Source: Symbiodinium natans
Lineage: Eukaryota > Sar > Dinophyceae > Suessiales > Symbiodiniaceae
Assembly (NCBI GenBank): GCA_905221605.1
Contig: CAJNDS010002324.1
Span: 861,501-925,500, forward strand
Direction: 5' to 3'
Length of the DNA: 64,000 nt
In this document: positions 33,276 through 45,112 of the stretch, piece by piece
Numbering within the stretch: the stretch's first letter is position 1
How the letters are laid out: every line of letters begins with the position of its first letter
Notes under the pieces: model-generated
The model's database searches: none
Told to the model about the DNA's origin: nothing
The model's input: the letters and a program-made list of their open reading frames with translations, nothing else
Translations under genes and position numbers: made by a program

Positions 33276-33422
33276 GGGTTTAGGGTTTAGGGTTTAGGGT
33301 TTCGGGTTTAGGGTTTAGGGTTTAAGGTTTAGGGTTCAGGGTTCAGGGTTCAGGGTTCAGGGTTCAGGGTTCAGGGTTCAGGGTTTAGGGTTTAGGGCTC
33401 AAGGCTTAAGGCTTAGGGTTTA
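33276..33422 (+). repeat. Telomeric array with homogeneous TTCAGGG block
   Basis: TTTAGGG units enclose seven consecutive TTCAGGG units (33,335-33,383). Single TTCGGG and TTTAAGG variants also occur, and the right end decays to CTTAAGG. Confidence 0.95.
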
Positions 33423-33878
33423 AAATTCAAATACAGTTGGTGGACTTCAGGAGACAGAGTCTATTCAAAACACATCTTCGCCATGACTGCTGGGGCACCG
33501 TCAGCTCAGGATGCGTCATCAGGTTCTGGGGTACGTACCACTCTATCCGCACTTCAGGATTTCAACCGGGATGTAGTACGCAAGCCCCCTACTCGGCACA
33601 TGGATGGCTCGCAGCTCTTTTTGCACGGTCGACAACAAGAGTGTCTGAAGAGCGCGCATCGTCCAATTCACCGGCCTGGTCGAGACGCGCAGAGGGGACA
33701 GGGGGTTTAAGGGATGATATTGGTACTTCTTGGGCTCCTGTATGTAGGGAACATAAGCACCTACCAGACTTTAAGGGGTTGCCAGACATTTGCCGGACGA
33801 AGGTTGGAGCAGGAAGCGTGGCAGGGATTCCCAGGGTATGAAGGCATATCAGGCTTTAGGGGAAAGGGTTGTATCATG

Positions 33879-34012
33879 GGTTGCCCTACTACCCCCCTAT
33901 ACACTACCTCCCGCAGAAGTAAGGCTATTTAGGGATAATTAAGCCTAGTTAAGGTTATTTAAGGGGGGAAATAAAGCGGGGGGTAGTATAGAGGGGGGCG
34001 GTAGGGAAAACC
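33879..34012. mobile_element. Foldback element, family C
   Basis: The left arm GGTTGCCCTACTACCCCCCT pairs imperfectly with the right arm, which ends GGGGGGCGGTAGGGAAAACC. The AT-rich centre carries TTAAGCCTAGTTAAGG. About 134 bp, no ORF and no clear target-site duplication. MITE-like by structure only. Confidence 0.55.
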
Positions 34013-36377
34013 ACGATTGCAGGGTTGCGCAGGCTGGATGCAACAGGATTGTAGGGTTTAGATGCAACATGGCAGCTTTCAAGAGAGAGCCCAGTTTCCA
34101 ATTCGAGCAGCTCGATAAACCCAAAAAGAGGATACCACAGCCTTCCCTGATCCAGCCACACTCATATCTGAGTCTCAAGGCAGAATCTCCCAGTATTTCC
34201 AGTGAAACGTTTAGGTTCCATGGCCCTCCAGGGTTCAGGGGTGCACGGGTCTTTCGCTGGGAGCTGGCACTCTGCGATGTTTCATGGATTGGATTCACAC
34301 GCTTGCTCCCCAAGGTCTGCATTTTGGGGCTCGGACTAAATTAGAGGTTCAAAGCAAATGGTAATTCCAGAAAACCAAGTATTTGGATTCTCAAAATATG
34401 AAGCACAAGACGATATAGCTCTTCCAAGATGAAGAAATAAGAAAGAAAGACAAATGATACACCACTGGAACGAAGATAACGTAAACACCATCCAGAAGAT
34501 ATTTCTCCAAATAAACGCCACGAGAAAAGCATGCTTCCGATGTAGATGTACGTAAACCAAACACCATTCCTGCACTAATTTGTACTAAAATAGGATTCCT
34601 AGTAAGAAACCAATGTTCCAAAAACAACTCAAGATCAAAGGACAAGGATATGATTGCAAATGAGATTTCACTAGCGATACAAGTTTAATGTACGGTGATA
34701 TACGTACAAAAGGCCAACTAAACCAAAATCTGGATTTATAGTGGAAAATGAGGATGCCAATAGCGGGCCCAGAGCTTCGTTCACTCGCACGTTCATTTCA
34801 AAGCGTCATTCATTCACTACTTTCATTCACTCCTTGCAAACTCACTTCATACAGGCCCGCAAGGAGAGTACAAGAAGTGAATTACCAAGAGAAATAAGTG
34901 AAAAATCCACTTTAAAGAGATCGATGATGGAAAAGCCCCTATTGCCCCGATCAACCGGAACATAAGGCTCTCCCTCTCTCTCTCTCTCTCTCTCTCAAAG
35001 TGTGACGAAGATCTCTATTCTCAATGGACGCACGGGTGGTGAAGGCAAGAACAGAGTCAAAGCCCCTACTTTCCTGAGCTGCTTTTTTCGATACTGCAGG
35101 TGACTTGACGTTCCACAGCATGTTCGCCCTGAAATACTTCTTTGGGATGGGGTATGCCTGAACGAAAGCCAAAATATGCTCGTGAACATCGACATGAAAA
35201 TGCAGCAAAGTTGCACGTTCCAGCCGTGCGACGCGGGCGATCCTGGACTTTGCCACGGATGCCACACGTGTTGAATTCGAGAAGGATCGTGATCACGTTA
35301 TCTGTGAACACTCATACTGCTTGTGATTGCATCTGGCACAAAATATGAGGCGGGCGCAACCCGTGGAGTCGTTGCTGCGGTGCCTGTTTCAGCAACGAAA
35401 TGAATATCAAACAGGCGGTTGGCTTTTTGAGCTCAGCGTCTAGGCACTGTTTTGATGTGGATAAATGTTGGGGCAAACTTCCCCGACAACGTTTACAGCT
35501 TGGTCCAACAAGAACAAACAGCATGGCATCAAACAGACTACGACATCTCTTCTGTTGGTGGCAGCGCGTCATCTTTCTGATAGGAGCCTGACACTTTCGA
35601 AACTTGATGTGGGTTCTTGGCTTTTGCCACTCCTCTGTGCTCTGGGTTGTCGGCCCTGGAGTCCCACAGGAAGTCATGGACAAACTCCTGGGGCCTGAGA
35701 AGGGCCTGAGAAGGGCCTGAGAAGGGCCTGAGAAGGTCTGAGGTTTGGGACGGGATTAGGCAGCCTCAGAGCTTGACTGAAGCTTCTGGAGTTTTGTATG
35801 GACTTCGGGCGTCTGGGTCCAAGCACGCAGATCACGGAGGAGTTGAGGGGGTAAAACCCAGCAACCAGCCGCAGTGCACTCAGCCGCCTCGGTGAGCGCG
35901 TCGCAACTTTCGGATCGACCTCAGCACACAAGGCGAATTGTGATGGTGGGCGGAGTGCGACGTATGTCGGTGACAAAGAACATGCCCTCTGCCAGCGCGT
36001 CCCGACCCCGCAACTCTGATCTGAGAAGCTGGCTGGGCAGCGTCCAAGCGCCACATGGCTCGGTCTTCGCCGAGCGTAGAGTGTCGCCCTCCTTCCTGAG
36101 CCATTCGAGAAACATACTTGCAAAGCCTCAGTCTCCAGCACAGTTGCTGAGAGCAGTTTCAGTCGCTCCTGGCCCTGCATCGGGATGGCGTGGCTGGATG
36201 CGAGTCTTCAACCGTCACTCGTCCTACTTCGACAGACACACCAAACGACTCCAACCGAACCCCAATGTGGCCTCGTATTGCGACAGGTGCGATCCGTCCA
36301 TCGTCAGGGACTGCGATCATGGATGCGATTTTGTGGAACTCAGGACTTGGACTCCACAAAGCTTTGACAAGGACTGA

Positions 36378-36379
<2 letters not shown>
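34013..36379. other. Unassigned sequence, partly AT-rich
   Basis: 34,340-34,760 is AT-rich without a good ORF. A (CT)n run lies at about 34,971-34,996. A 12-bp repeat (GGGCCTGAGAAG, four to five copies) lies at 35,691-35,737. No gene recognised. Confidence 0.5.

Positions 36380-36433
<54 letters not shown>
36380..36433 (+). repeat. (TGC)18 microsatellite
   Basis: Eighteen TGC triplets. The opposite strand reads Gln or Ser runs in short ORFs that have no other support. Confidence 0.95.
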
Positions 36434-36639
36434 GGCAGCAAGAGGCGCCCGAGAGATTGCAGCAACTGCAGCCCCTTCTGCTTTGCTGTTCGGCAGAGCT
36501 GATCACCAGAACATCTGCAGTCATGGTGAGTAGTTCCAACTGACTGCTGCACCCCGAGATGTATATGCAAGAAGCAGCAGCAGTGCTGCATCTGGAAAGT
36601 TGTGCTGGAGTTGAGGAACGAGAAAACTGATGTCAATTG

Positions 36640-37070
36640 ATACCACGAATGCTCATATTAGTACTGACACGAACACAGATGCTACTACTAAAATAGTACT
36701 CGTACTCATACTCATACTGATACGAAGAGTCATACTAATCATACATACTAGTTTTGATACGATTACAAACACGAAAATTAATATTATTAGTACTAGTACG
36801 AAAGCTCATAGGAAGACGAGGACTACTACTGTTATTATCATAATACGAACACTACTTACTACTCATTTTACCAATACAGATGCTAAACCGAATATTAATA
36901 CTCATACAAATATTAACACTCATACATACACGAACCGTACTCATGCTATCATAAATATCGAACACGAATTGTTGGTTCTCATATAGTAATATTCATACTC
37001 ATACTAATACGAAACCTGATATGGAAAATCATACTAATGCTTTTCCCAAAACTAAACGAAAACTAGTATC
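36640..37070. repeat. AT-rich degenerate simple repeat (ATACTA/ATACTC type)
   Basis: Words such as ACTCATACTCATACT, CGAACAC and ATTAATACT recur without a strict period. The composition is sharply AT-rich against the neighbours. The single ORF here is low complexity (Thr/Ile/Asn). Confidence 0.7.
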
Positions 37071-37309
37071 ACTGGGACGTGCCTGCTTGCTGATTTCGCC
37101 GTCGCGCCCCCTCAGAGGCGGCAACGACGAGCTCACGCTCCAGGCCTAAGTCGGAATACGCGGGCTCTTGTGCTTTCTTGATTACGCCCGCAGAATACAA
37201 TATTCTAATAAGTAACAAGACGAAATGAGTGATATGATTTCGTTTGTAAAATAATGCATGAAACGTATTCATAGTATAACGTAGTGACGACCCTGAATAG
37301 TATAGGAGT

Positions 37310-38030
37310 TTACTTCGCTCGCAGAAAAAACAGAGAGAGCACAAACCGTCTCATTTCCATATTTGCTTCGTTCTCTCGCTTTTTTTCTCTTTGTTCATGC
37401 TGGGACATAAAAGAAGAAAGAACGAAGTCATGCAATACTAGAAAAAATAAAAGAGTAACCAATTAGGGCTTTTAATAAGCCACATAACATTTCTACAAAT
37501 AATATTCATAACTATAATAATAATTATTATTATTATTACTATTATTCCTATTATTATTCTAAATATAGTTATAGAAAGCCAATCATTTGTACTTGTTGCC
37601 TCACGCCGCCCCTATTACGCTACTATTTCCTGTCATTATATAGATATATATATATATAACAATACTAGAAAACCAAATATGATGTTCTGCACGTGCACTC
37701 ATTCTACGCGTGCCATTATGAAACTCATTTATTCTGGCGGGCAACAAGAGTAAAATAGTGAGCCTGCGGATATTTTGCGTGGGCACAAAGAGAAAAAGCA
37801 TTGCTCACGCCCCAAAAACCCTACCTACCTGATTTAAAGGGAAATTTTGGGGCCTGTTGTTAATCGTAATATCATTGTGTAAAGTTCGAGTACCCCCAGA
37901 ACGGCACCTTCGCAAGAACCCCGATTCCGTACCACCCGGCCCATTTCATCTCCTGCCCCTTCCCGAGCGCCCACCAGTTAGGGCGACCTTCCCTCGAATG
38001 ACTTAACCTGAAAGCCTCAAGCGGACGCGC
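37310..38030. repeat. Dispersed repeat D1, copy 2 (contiguous)
   Basis: The AT-rich left part (to about 37,879) and the right part (37,880-38,030) adjoin here. Copy 1 has them separated at 18,906 and 20,889. The left part also contains an ATTATTATT tract near 37,500-37,560 absent from copy 1. Confidence 0.8.
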
Positions 38031-40165
38031 TTGTTGGGGGGGTGGGGAGTGGGGGAGAAATGAGCTCCGATGCCCTTGTCTCGAAATGTCACGTCCGTTG
38101 CACATTGGGCGCTGGCAGCTCATTGTTGCAAAGATCTTGTCGGCACAGGTTGCGATGGGCCAAGGCGCAATGCCCGCAAGCTGGGTTTTGCAGTCACATT
38201 CTCAGGGCTGGTGCAATGGCTATTGAAAAGGATTCGGAAGCCGTTTCCTTTGTTGCGCACTGCCGGCCTGCTCCGGGTTTGGTTCTGCGGCCGAGGTCAG
38301 GCCTCCGGCAGGGGCGTCTGCTGCACAGCTGCTGCAAGGACACGTTCAACACACCGTATTTTTAAATTTTGTTTTAAAGAAAAAATTACACCACAGCAGT
38401 CCTGGATCTCTTCACAGTTAATAGAAAAGAGACTTTCGCGCGTGATGTGGTATACTATGGCATCAGCTTGCAAGGGCTTACAAGGGTAAATGTAAAGCGT
38501 ACAATTTCTTACAGCATGGCCCCAAGATGCCTACTTGTGCCACAACATCCGAAGTCCTGATGCCCTGAACCCGTGGGCACCTTCGGGCACACAATCAGCG
38601 GGTCCCTGACAGAAACATTGGAAAGCTGGCAGCTGGCGTAGCTGCACAGACTTCAGGTGGATGCTGTAGTGATCATGCTAAGTAGTGCTGTAAGTAGCCG
38701 GTCTGAAAAGAGAGCCTTCTCCACGGCTTCTTCTGGCTCTCGGTTCGTCAGGAGTGTCCTCGGCGGGCTCCCCCACTCTTTTGTGCAAGCCGGGACAGTG
38801 GGATGAATGACGTGTCCTGCCCCAAGCGGCATGCTTCTGCCGTGGTGTAACTAGGGGGGTGCCAGGGGGGGGGCAGACCCGTCGGGGCTTCGATGTGGAT
38901 GCCTAGCTGGCCGAGCTCTGCAGGCAGGCGTCGGTGCCAGCAGCGCCACTTCGACGTCCTGTCCATGCCGCGGATGTCTAAACAGGGTCTTTGATTCTCT
39001 TTGATCCATGAGGGTGGTCTGGAGATCAGATCAAGGGCCAGGGCCTCGGCGTCATCATATTATGGCTCTAGTGTAGTATCGGATCGTCGAGCCGACAGAG
39101 AAGAAGTAGCGGAGTAGAAGATGCAGCAACAAACGAGCAGCATATTTAGCCATAGCAACGGCCGCGCTGTGGCAGTGGCAATGGTAATGGTTCTACCTTG
39201 CATATATGTATGTATGTATATTCATAAGACTCACGCGGCATGCAGACAAGCGCCCAACCCGCAAGCCTTCTTCTGCATATCCCAACAGAAAGGCCGTCCG
39301 GACCCCGACACGGCTCCACACCCTGAGCCCTTGCACCCTAAAGCCATGCGGCCCGTGAGACCGACGCTACAGCTCTTCACACAGTGGACCTCCTGGTCTT
39401 GTCCAGCGGCACGCTGCGTCGGACCTGATTGGCCACGAGGGTTTCGTCCGGTTTGGGAGCCCGGCGCTGTACTTTCGAACTTTCTTGAAGGTTTCCTCAG
39501 ACATCCCTTTGCGAAGTCTGAGCTCGTAACACACAAGTCATGTAACCTGTGTTGAGGACGTGGCGCCGGGTGCTTTGAGGGGCTATGGCTATGGGTCAAG
39601 GGTGTAAGATTTGACATGCAAGCGCTTGGTTCAGGCTGAGTTCCGTACAAGATATGAAAATTCACACCTCGCTCCTCAAATTCTTTAATGCAAATATCCA
39701 ACACTTACTTCACTTGGCTGAAGTAATACCTCGCAGTGGTCTCCGTCAACACCAGGATCGCAAAACCAGCCACATCAACCAGCCCATGCCAACTCATGGG
39801 AAGCTCACAGAGAGGCTCTGCAAAGCCCCAAGAGGGAACAGTTTCAACGTGGCCGGTTGAATGTTCAGGGCTCGAAAGTTCACATTACACCAGCGAGGAA
39901 CCAAAACAGTTCAGAGTGGAATGGCATGTTCACAGACTGCAGCGCATTTTGGCTTTACCCCGTAAGAAAGAAGCCCGAGACTTCAAAGGTATCAAACGTA
40001 CGGGAATGACAAAGACTCCTGGCTATAGACTTAGGCACCACCACTCGTTGGAGGTCAGCCAATTCCGGTCTTGGGCAATATATCACACACATATACGTGG
40101 CAGCAACCCCGTGAAATCAAGAGGGTTGCGGTTCTGGCCATGACGACTTATTGAGGGGTGTGTAT
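38031..40165. other. Unassigned sequence
   Basis: ORFs up to about 155 codons on both strands, none recognised. A TATG/TATA simple tract occurs near 39,204-39,222. Confidence 0.45.
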
Positions 40166-40169
40166 TCCG

Positions 40170-40422
40170 GGTGGATGTGGGCCAACATCCACGCTTGAGG
40201 GGTGGATGTTGGGCCAACATCCACGCTTGAGGGGTGGATGTTGGGCCAACATCCATGCTTGAGGGCGCTTGAAAGGTGGATGTTGGGCCAACATCCATGC
40301 TTGAGGGGCGGATGTTGGGCCAACATCCACGCTTGAGGGGTGGATTTTGGGCCAACATCCACGCTTGAAAGGTGGATGTTGGGCCAACATCCATGCTTGA
40401 GGGGTGGATGTTGGGCCAACAC
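40170..40422. repeat. 32-bp hairpin minisatellite, block 1
   Basis: About eight units built on TGGATGTTGGGCCAACATCC, a 9-bp inverted repeat with a 3-nt centre, plus ACGCTTGAGGG linkers. One unit has a 10-bp insertion (40,261-40,272). Open on the minus strand as a repetitive peptide, not accepted as a gene. Confidence 0.9.
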
Positions 40423-40437
40423 CCCTCAAGCGTGTTG

Positions 40438-40827
40438 CGGGACCTGAATGATTCTTTGGAACCCTTCAGGGCCCACATGCGGGGCCTGAAGGGTCTTTTG
40501 GAATCCTTCAGGGCCCACATGTGGGGCCTGCAGGATGTTTTGGAATACTTCATTGCCCACATGCGGGGGCTGAAGGGTTTTGTTGGAATCCTTCAGGGCC
40601 CACATGCGGGGCCTGAAGGATTTTTTTGGAATCCTTCATGGCCCACATGCGGGGGCTGAGGATATTTTGGAACCCTTCAGGGCCCACATGGGGGGCCTGA
40701 AGGATTCACACATGCGGGGCCTGAAGGGTTTTTTGGAATCCTTCAAGGCCCACATGCTGGACCAGAATATTTGGAATCCTTCAGGGCCCACATGCGGGGC
40801 CTGAAGTGTTTTTGGGAATCCTTCAGG
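40438..40827. repeat. About 42-bp hairpin minisatellite, block 2
   Basis: About nine units built on CTTCAGGGCCCACATGCGGG followed by GCCTGAAGG, again an inverted repeat, with GGTTTTTTGGAATC linkers. The GCCCACAT anchor recurs at 40,471, 40,513, 40,555, 40,598, 40,641 and 40,682 and beyond. Confidence 0.9.
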
Positions 40828-40940
40828 GCCAACATCCACGCTGGAGGGGCGGATGTTGGGCCATCATCCACGCTTGAAGGGTGGATGTTGGGCCAACATC
40901 CACGCTGGAGGGGTGGATGTTGGGCCAACATCCACGCTCC
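40828..40940. repeat. Hairpin minisatellite block 3, same unit as block 1
   Basis: Three to four further copies of the TGGATGTTGGGCCAACATCC unit. It joins block 2 at a shared GGGCC. Confidence 0.9.
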
Positions 40941-40944
40941 GGCC

Positions 40945-42510
40945 GTGGCCACCCACATGAAGGGGAGACAAAGGGAGACACATGGAGACATGCAAGCCAG
41001 GGACCCGGCAGGAGCATCCGGCTAGGTCTGAATTTCTAGAAAGAAACAGGAACCCCTACGGCAAACTGTTTGGGGAAAAATCAAACGCCCCTGGTCTTTG
41101 AATTTTCGCCTCCTGAACATTCAAAATCAAAAAGAAGGGTCCTGAAAATTAAGAAAACAATGTTTCAGAACTTTCCTTCGGGGCCTCCAAAGGCCTTGTT
41201 GAGACGACGCCACGAGGATTCGAGGCCCACTCGAGTAAGTTTAGGACACCTCGCAGTCGCCACAAATTTCCAACTGAGTGTCGCGAGCGTCAGTTAGCTT
41301 GCTCAGCTCGTTATAGTTTGTACACTCTAAACTCTAAACCCTATAAACCCTATAAACCCTAAACCCAACACTGCGTTGCAGAAGGGTGAAGTCACTTCAG
41401 TCTCTGAGCTCAAGGCGCGCCGCACGCGGCTCCTTCCCCACGGAGCTGGCGCAGCCCATGGTGTCCAAGGCTCTGAAGCAAGGACAAGAAGCTAAGAGCT
41501 GGTTTTGCACAAGCTTCTTTGGACGGTTGCGCGTATCTTGAACATCCATGCCGGGCAGGTGTCTACCTTTTAGAGGCTGCGGAGCCCAAGAGGTGTTACA
41601 CCGGCAGCAGTCTGGCAAGCGGACACAAACAACTTCCACCAGCGTAGCAGCTTAGTATACGTGGTGAAAGCATAGTCTTACCATCGTACGATAGACTGCC
41701 ACGGAAGTTGAACTTACGGTGATAGCGGCCTGTGGCTGCAGGGTTGCAGGGTTTTAAGGGTTTGCTCAAGGTTGAGCTTAGGGGGGGGGGGGGGGGGGGC
41801 GCATGACCTTTTTTTCATCCTGGCGCAGTGGCTGCGTCAATGTCTTCACCTTCCCCAATCTCCAGGTCAACCAAGCCACTAACCTCAGACTGGCAACTGC
41901 CAGGAAGGCTAGCGGCTAGCAGCGTACGGCTTACGGTGCTGTGCTCAACCATGCCCCATGACCTATGCTCAGATTCAGTCGTGTCCCGCTGTAAGTAAAG
42001 CTCTCCCGCACGCTGCCTGAACCCATGAACCAACATTACGGATGGCTCGAGAACAGACAACACAGCAGAGTAGAAAAGCACCGGTGCGTCCGCAACAAGA
42101 GCATGCTGAAAAGAAGGAGGGTGCAGGTTGGCCGATGTCGCCAGGCGACATACCCCCCCATGGCAGCGTCCACCTCCTCAATGGCCGTCTCCACGGCAGC
42201 CATCACGATGCTGTCCGCTAGAAATGGCCAGATCACCTGAATGCTGAGAGACCATTGCTTCTGACACGTCATGCCGCTGCGGCATCTCGTACCCAGAAAG
42301 TCCGCGTGTAGTACTATTCTGGAATTAGGTACCCCAAGTCTGTGCACAGTATGGTTGCTGGTGCCTCATTCCATAATCGCCACCCGAAACCCCAAATCCT
42401 ATGAACCTCAAAGGGCGCTGCTGGGGTGCTAAGCGCCAGACCCAGGTGGCCGTGCGAGCCCCGGGACCACTTTGGATCCCTGCCTCGAGGACCGGAACTC
42501 TTGTAGCAAC
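40945..42510. other. Unassigned sequence with short telomeric tract and poly-G
   Basis: A decayed CCCTAAA tract at 41,325-41,370 and a G-run at 41,781-41,799. No gene recognised. Confidence 0.5.
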
Positions 42511-42519
42511 TGCACCATT

Positions 42520-42628
42520 CTTGGAGGTTCATGGGTAGTTATAAGTAGGGTTCGAAGTACCTTAGATGTGGTATACGTACAGCCACCAAACTTATAACTC
42601 TACTTAAAACTACCCATGAACCTCCAAG
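42520..42628. mobile_element. Foldback element with perfect 21-bp terminal inverted repeats
   Basis: CTTGGAGGTTCATGGGTAGT(T) at 42,520-42,540 has its exact complement at 42,608-42,628. Pairing continues imperfectly inside (TTATAAGTAGGG with CTTATAACTCTACTT). There is no clear target-site duplication. It could be a MITE or a hairpin RNA source. Confidence 0.8.
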
Positions 42629-42639
42629 TACAGCTTATG

Positions 42640-44095
42640 ATCATCATTGTTACTGCTGTCACTAGCTTTGACATTGCCATAACACTACTAACCCGCTACT
42701 AATACTATCCATGTTTGTTTTTTTGCCATTTTCAGATCAGCATGCAACGGAGGCCTCTCGCGCAGTCAGGCAATGCCTTGCAAAGCGAGAACCTGGACAT
42801 CCAAGGCAGAAGGCTTCGGGTTTGGGGCTTGGGGTTTGGGGTTTGGTGGCCTCCTTATCGGCGATTCTTGCTTAAACGGCGTCCGTGAAGGGGGACCCAA
42901 ATGCAACCTCGAACAACCCGCGCACGACCGAACTACAACAGCCCCTAGCAGTGTCAACGCCACAGATTATTAGCTTTGTAGTACTAGTCGCATGATTCGT
43001 ATTCATCTAATTAGTATGATGAGTCCTGATCGTCTTGTTAGTTATTGATAGTACCATGATTCATGTCATGCTGGAACCTATCAGCGCCCCTGCTGCCTTT
43101 CTCGCCCTGAACACCTCGAGACAGGAAGAACTATCTTCAAACCAATTTAAGTGCCATGAGCACCATCATCCAAAAAATCAGATGAAGCATGAACGATGAG
43201 TTGAGCGCCTTTGAAGGCGCCAGAATGCATGCACCGTGGCTAGTGCCAAACCCTAAACCCTAAACCCTAACATTTGTAAGGCCGAGCTGCGATAGCGCTC
43301 CAGCTCACGGATCCGCGCTGCGGGCAGTGAAGCAAATCTCCAGCCCTGTCGGTGCAGCCACAGGGCCCTTGTGGGGAACAATGCTCACCGTCAGCCCTGA
43401 ACAAAGGATAAGGAGAGAAGTGGCCCAATTCAACGCACTTCCTAAATGCTAAGCCAATTTTGCATGCATCACGCAGCATGGACTCTTACAGGTAGTGGGT
43501 TGCAGTCGTCAACACGCAAGGTTCCTGGTAGCTTCCAGCAGGTTACGGTGATTTTCAGCAAATTCCACAGTTAACTTTTCGTTAGGCCTGACTGCAAGCG
43601 TCACAAGCCCTTCAACAACCCAAATCCGACACGCCGGAGCGCATCCCGATATGCAGAACAACCCAAAGCCCAAAGCCAAACACCCTAAACTCTAAGCCCT
43701 GTCCTCCTCTTCCTCCTCCTCCTCCGAGTCTGGGCAGGAGCTCACATGCAAATGGCGAGCTTCCTGGACTCTGCTGCTGGGAAGAGGCTGCATGAGGATA
43801 CCGAGTTTGTGGAAGTTTTTTTCATTTTATTCGGTTGTTGTTTAAACTTTTTTTTGGGGAGGGTTGTCTCTATACTATGGACAAAGCAATCTCGTGCTCA
43901 TGCTACCAAAGAGGGCCAATCATCTAGATGAACTCTCATTTGGGCTGCAGGCTTGTTTCAGTAGGGTGGTTTCTTTGTTGAGCTTCGGATTCAGGGTTGG
44001 CCGGCCAGGGGAAGGGGGGGGGGGGGGTTTCGCAGCTTGCCTTGCCATGGTTCGGTGCTGAGTGCGGAGAGTTGCGGATGGTTCCTGAATCAGGT
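42640..44095. other. Unassigned sequence
   Basis: A short CCCTAAA tract at 43,246-43,271, a CTCCTC run near 43,700 and a G-run at 44,017-44,028. No gene recognised. Confidence 0.5.
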
Positions 44096-44096
44096 T

Positions 44097-44153
44097 GAAC
44101 CCTAAACCCTAGACCCTAAACCCTAAACCCTAAACCCTAAACCCTAAACCCTG
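44097..44153 (-). repeat. Interstitial telomeric array CCCTAAA
   Basis: Eight units, one altered to CCCTAGA. Confidence 0.9.
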
Positions 44154-44178
44154 TGCGTTTTGGGCCCGAGCTGAGTCC

Positions 44179-44523
44179 TTAGGGCCCTTCGGGCTCGCTC
44201 CAGGCAAAAAGGGAACCAGACACCTCAAGCAAAAACTGAGAGGGTCCTGCTTGGGACTCCTTCCGGCAGCGGGCTCCTCCAAGCCAGCATACACGAAACT
44301 GACACAAACAAGCTATGCCTAGCTGTGCCTCTTTACCTGTTGCAACGCGCAGAATTCGTCTCTTCTGTGAATGCTGACCGAGCTGAACGAGATCCTGCTG
44401 GAGGTACGTCAGCTTGAGCTCGTGCTCCAGCATCTCCAACTTGTCCTCAGCGTGCTGCACCTGAAGCAATGGACTGGAGGTTGCTGCAGCTTCCAGGCAT
44501 CGTGAAAGACTCTTGATCAGCAC
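44179..44523 (-). CDS. Low-confidence ORF, possible coiled coil
   Basis: A 114-codon minus frame includes a helix-like stretch (HAEDKLEMLEHELKLTYLQQ) with heptad-like leucines. The rest is unremarkable. An exon could lie here (about 44,340-44,480), but no acceptor or neighbour exon was confirmed. Confidence 0.3.
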   Translation of the reverse strand: MLIKSLSRCLEAAATSSPLLQVQHAEDKLEMLEHELKLTYLQQDLVQLGQHSQKRRILRVATGKEAQLGIACLCQFRVCWLGGARCRKESQAGPSQFLLEVSGSLFAWSEPEGP

Positions 44524-44655
44524 AACTGTCGCTGTGATTCTTGTGATCTACTGTGATACTCATTCTTTGATACTACGACGACTGCTTCTGTTGGTCAGAA
44601 TATGACTGCCAAATTCAATGAAGACTTGGGGTTCGAACAGCTTGCCCGATCCCAC

Positions 44656-44957
44656 CCCTAAACCCTAAACCCTAAACCCTAAACCCTAAACCCTAAACCC
44701 TAAACCCTAAACCCTAAACTCCCAGGTGGCCCGGCCAGCTTCTCCAAGCTTTCCGCCCGCGGGTCGCGCGTCTGCCCGTCTGCTTCCTCGTGCCGCGGCT
44801 GAGGCCGCCGGTCGTCAGAAGGCACGGAACCTGGGGAGCCCAACAAGCCTTCTAACTTAGGGTTTAGGGTTTAGGGTTTAGGGTTTAGGGTTTAGGGTTT
44901 AGGGTTTAGGGTTTAGGGTTTAGGGTTTAGGGTTTAGGGTTTAGGGTTTAGGGTTTA
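44656..44957. repeat. Pair of outward-facing telomeric arrays
   Basis: CCCTAAA x9 (44,656-44,719), then 137 bp of unique sequence, then TTTAGGG x14 (44,857-44,957). The orientation matches that of the two ends of a chromosome rather than a telomere-telomere fusion. Confidence 0.95.
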
Positions 44958-45004
44958 AGATCTTAAGCAAATGAGGAGCCCAGGTCGTTTTCCCCTACTG
45001 GGGC

Positions 45005-45100
45005 ACACTCAAAACAGCAGAGGAAAGCTCTGTATAGATCCCCCTATACATACCCTTTAAGAAAGTTATATAGGGCACCTCATTCCCCCATTCCCTGCTA
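45005..45100 (-). mobile_element. Partial family B foldback
   Basis: TATATAGGGCACCTCATTCC, CCCATTCCCTGCTAAGAACC and AGAC match the right arm of family B. A CCCCCTATACATACCCTTTA stretch lies to its left. No second terminal arm. Confidence 0.4.
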
Positions 45101-45112
45101 AGAACCAGACGG

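Noticed and set aside
40083-40562. 159-codon minus-strand ORF with repeated DVGPTS peptide
   Set aside because: It is a translation of the hairpin minisatellite, with no start context or domain.
40170-40940. CRISPR-like array
   Set aside because: Repeats are contiguous hairpin minisatellite units without unique spacers, and the genome is eukaryotic.
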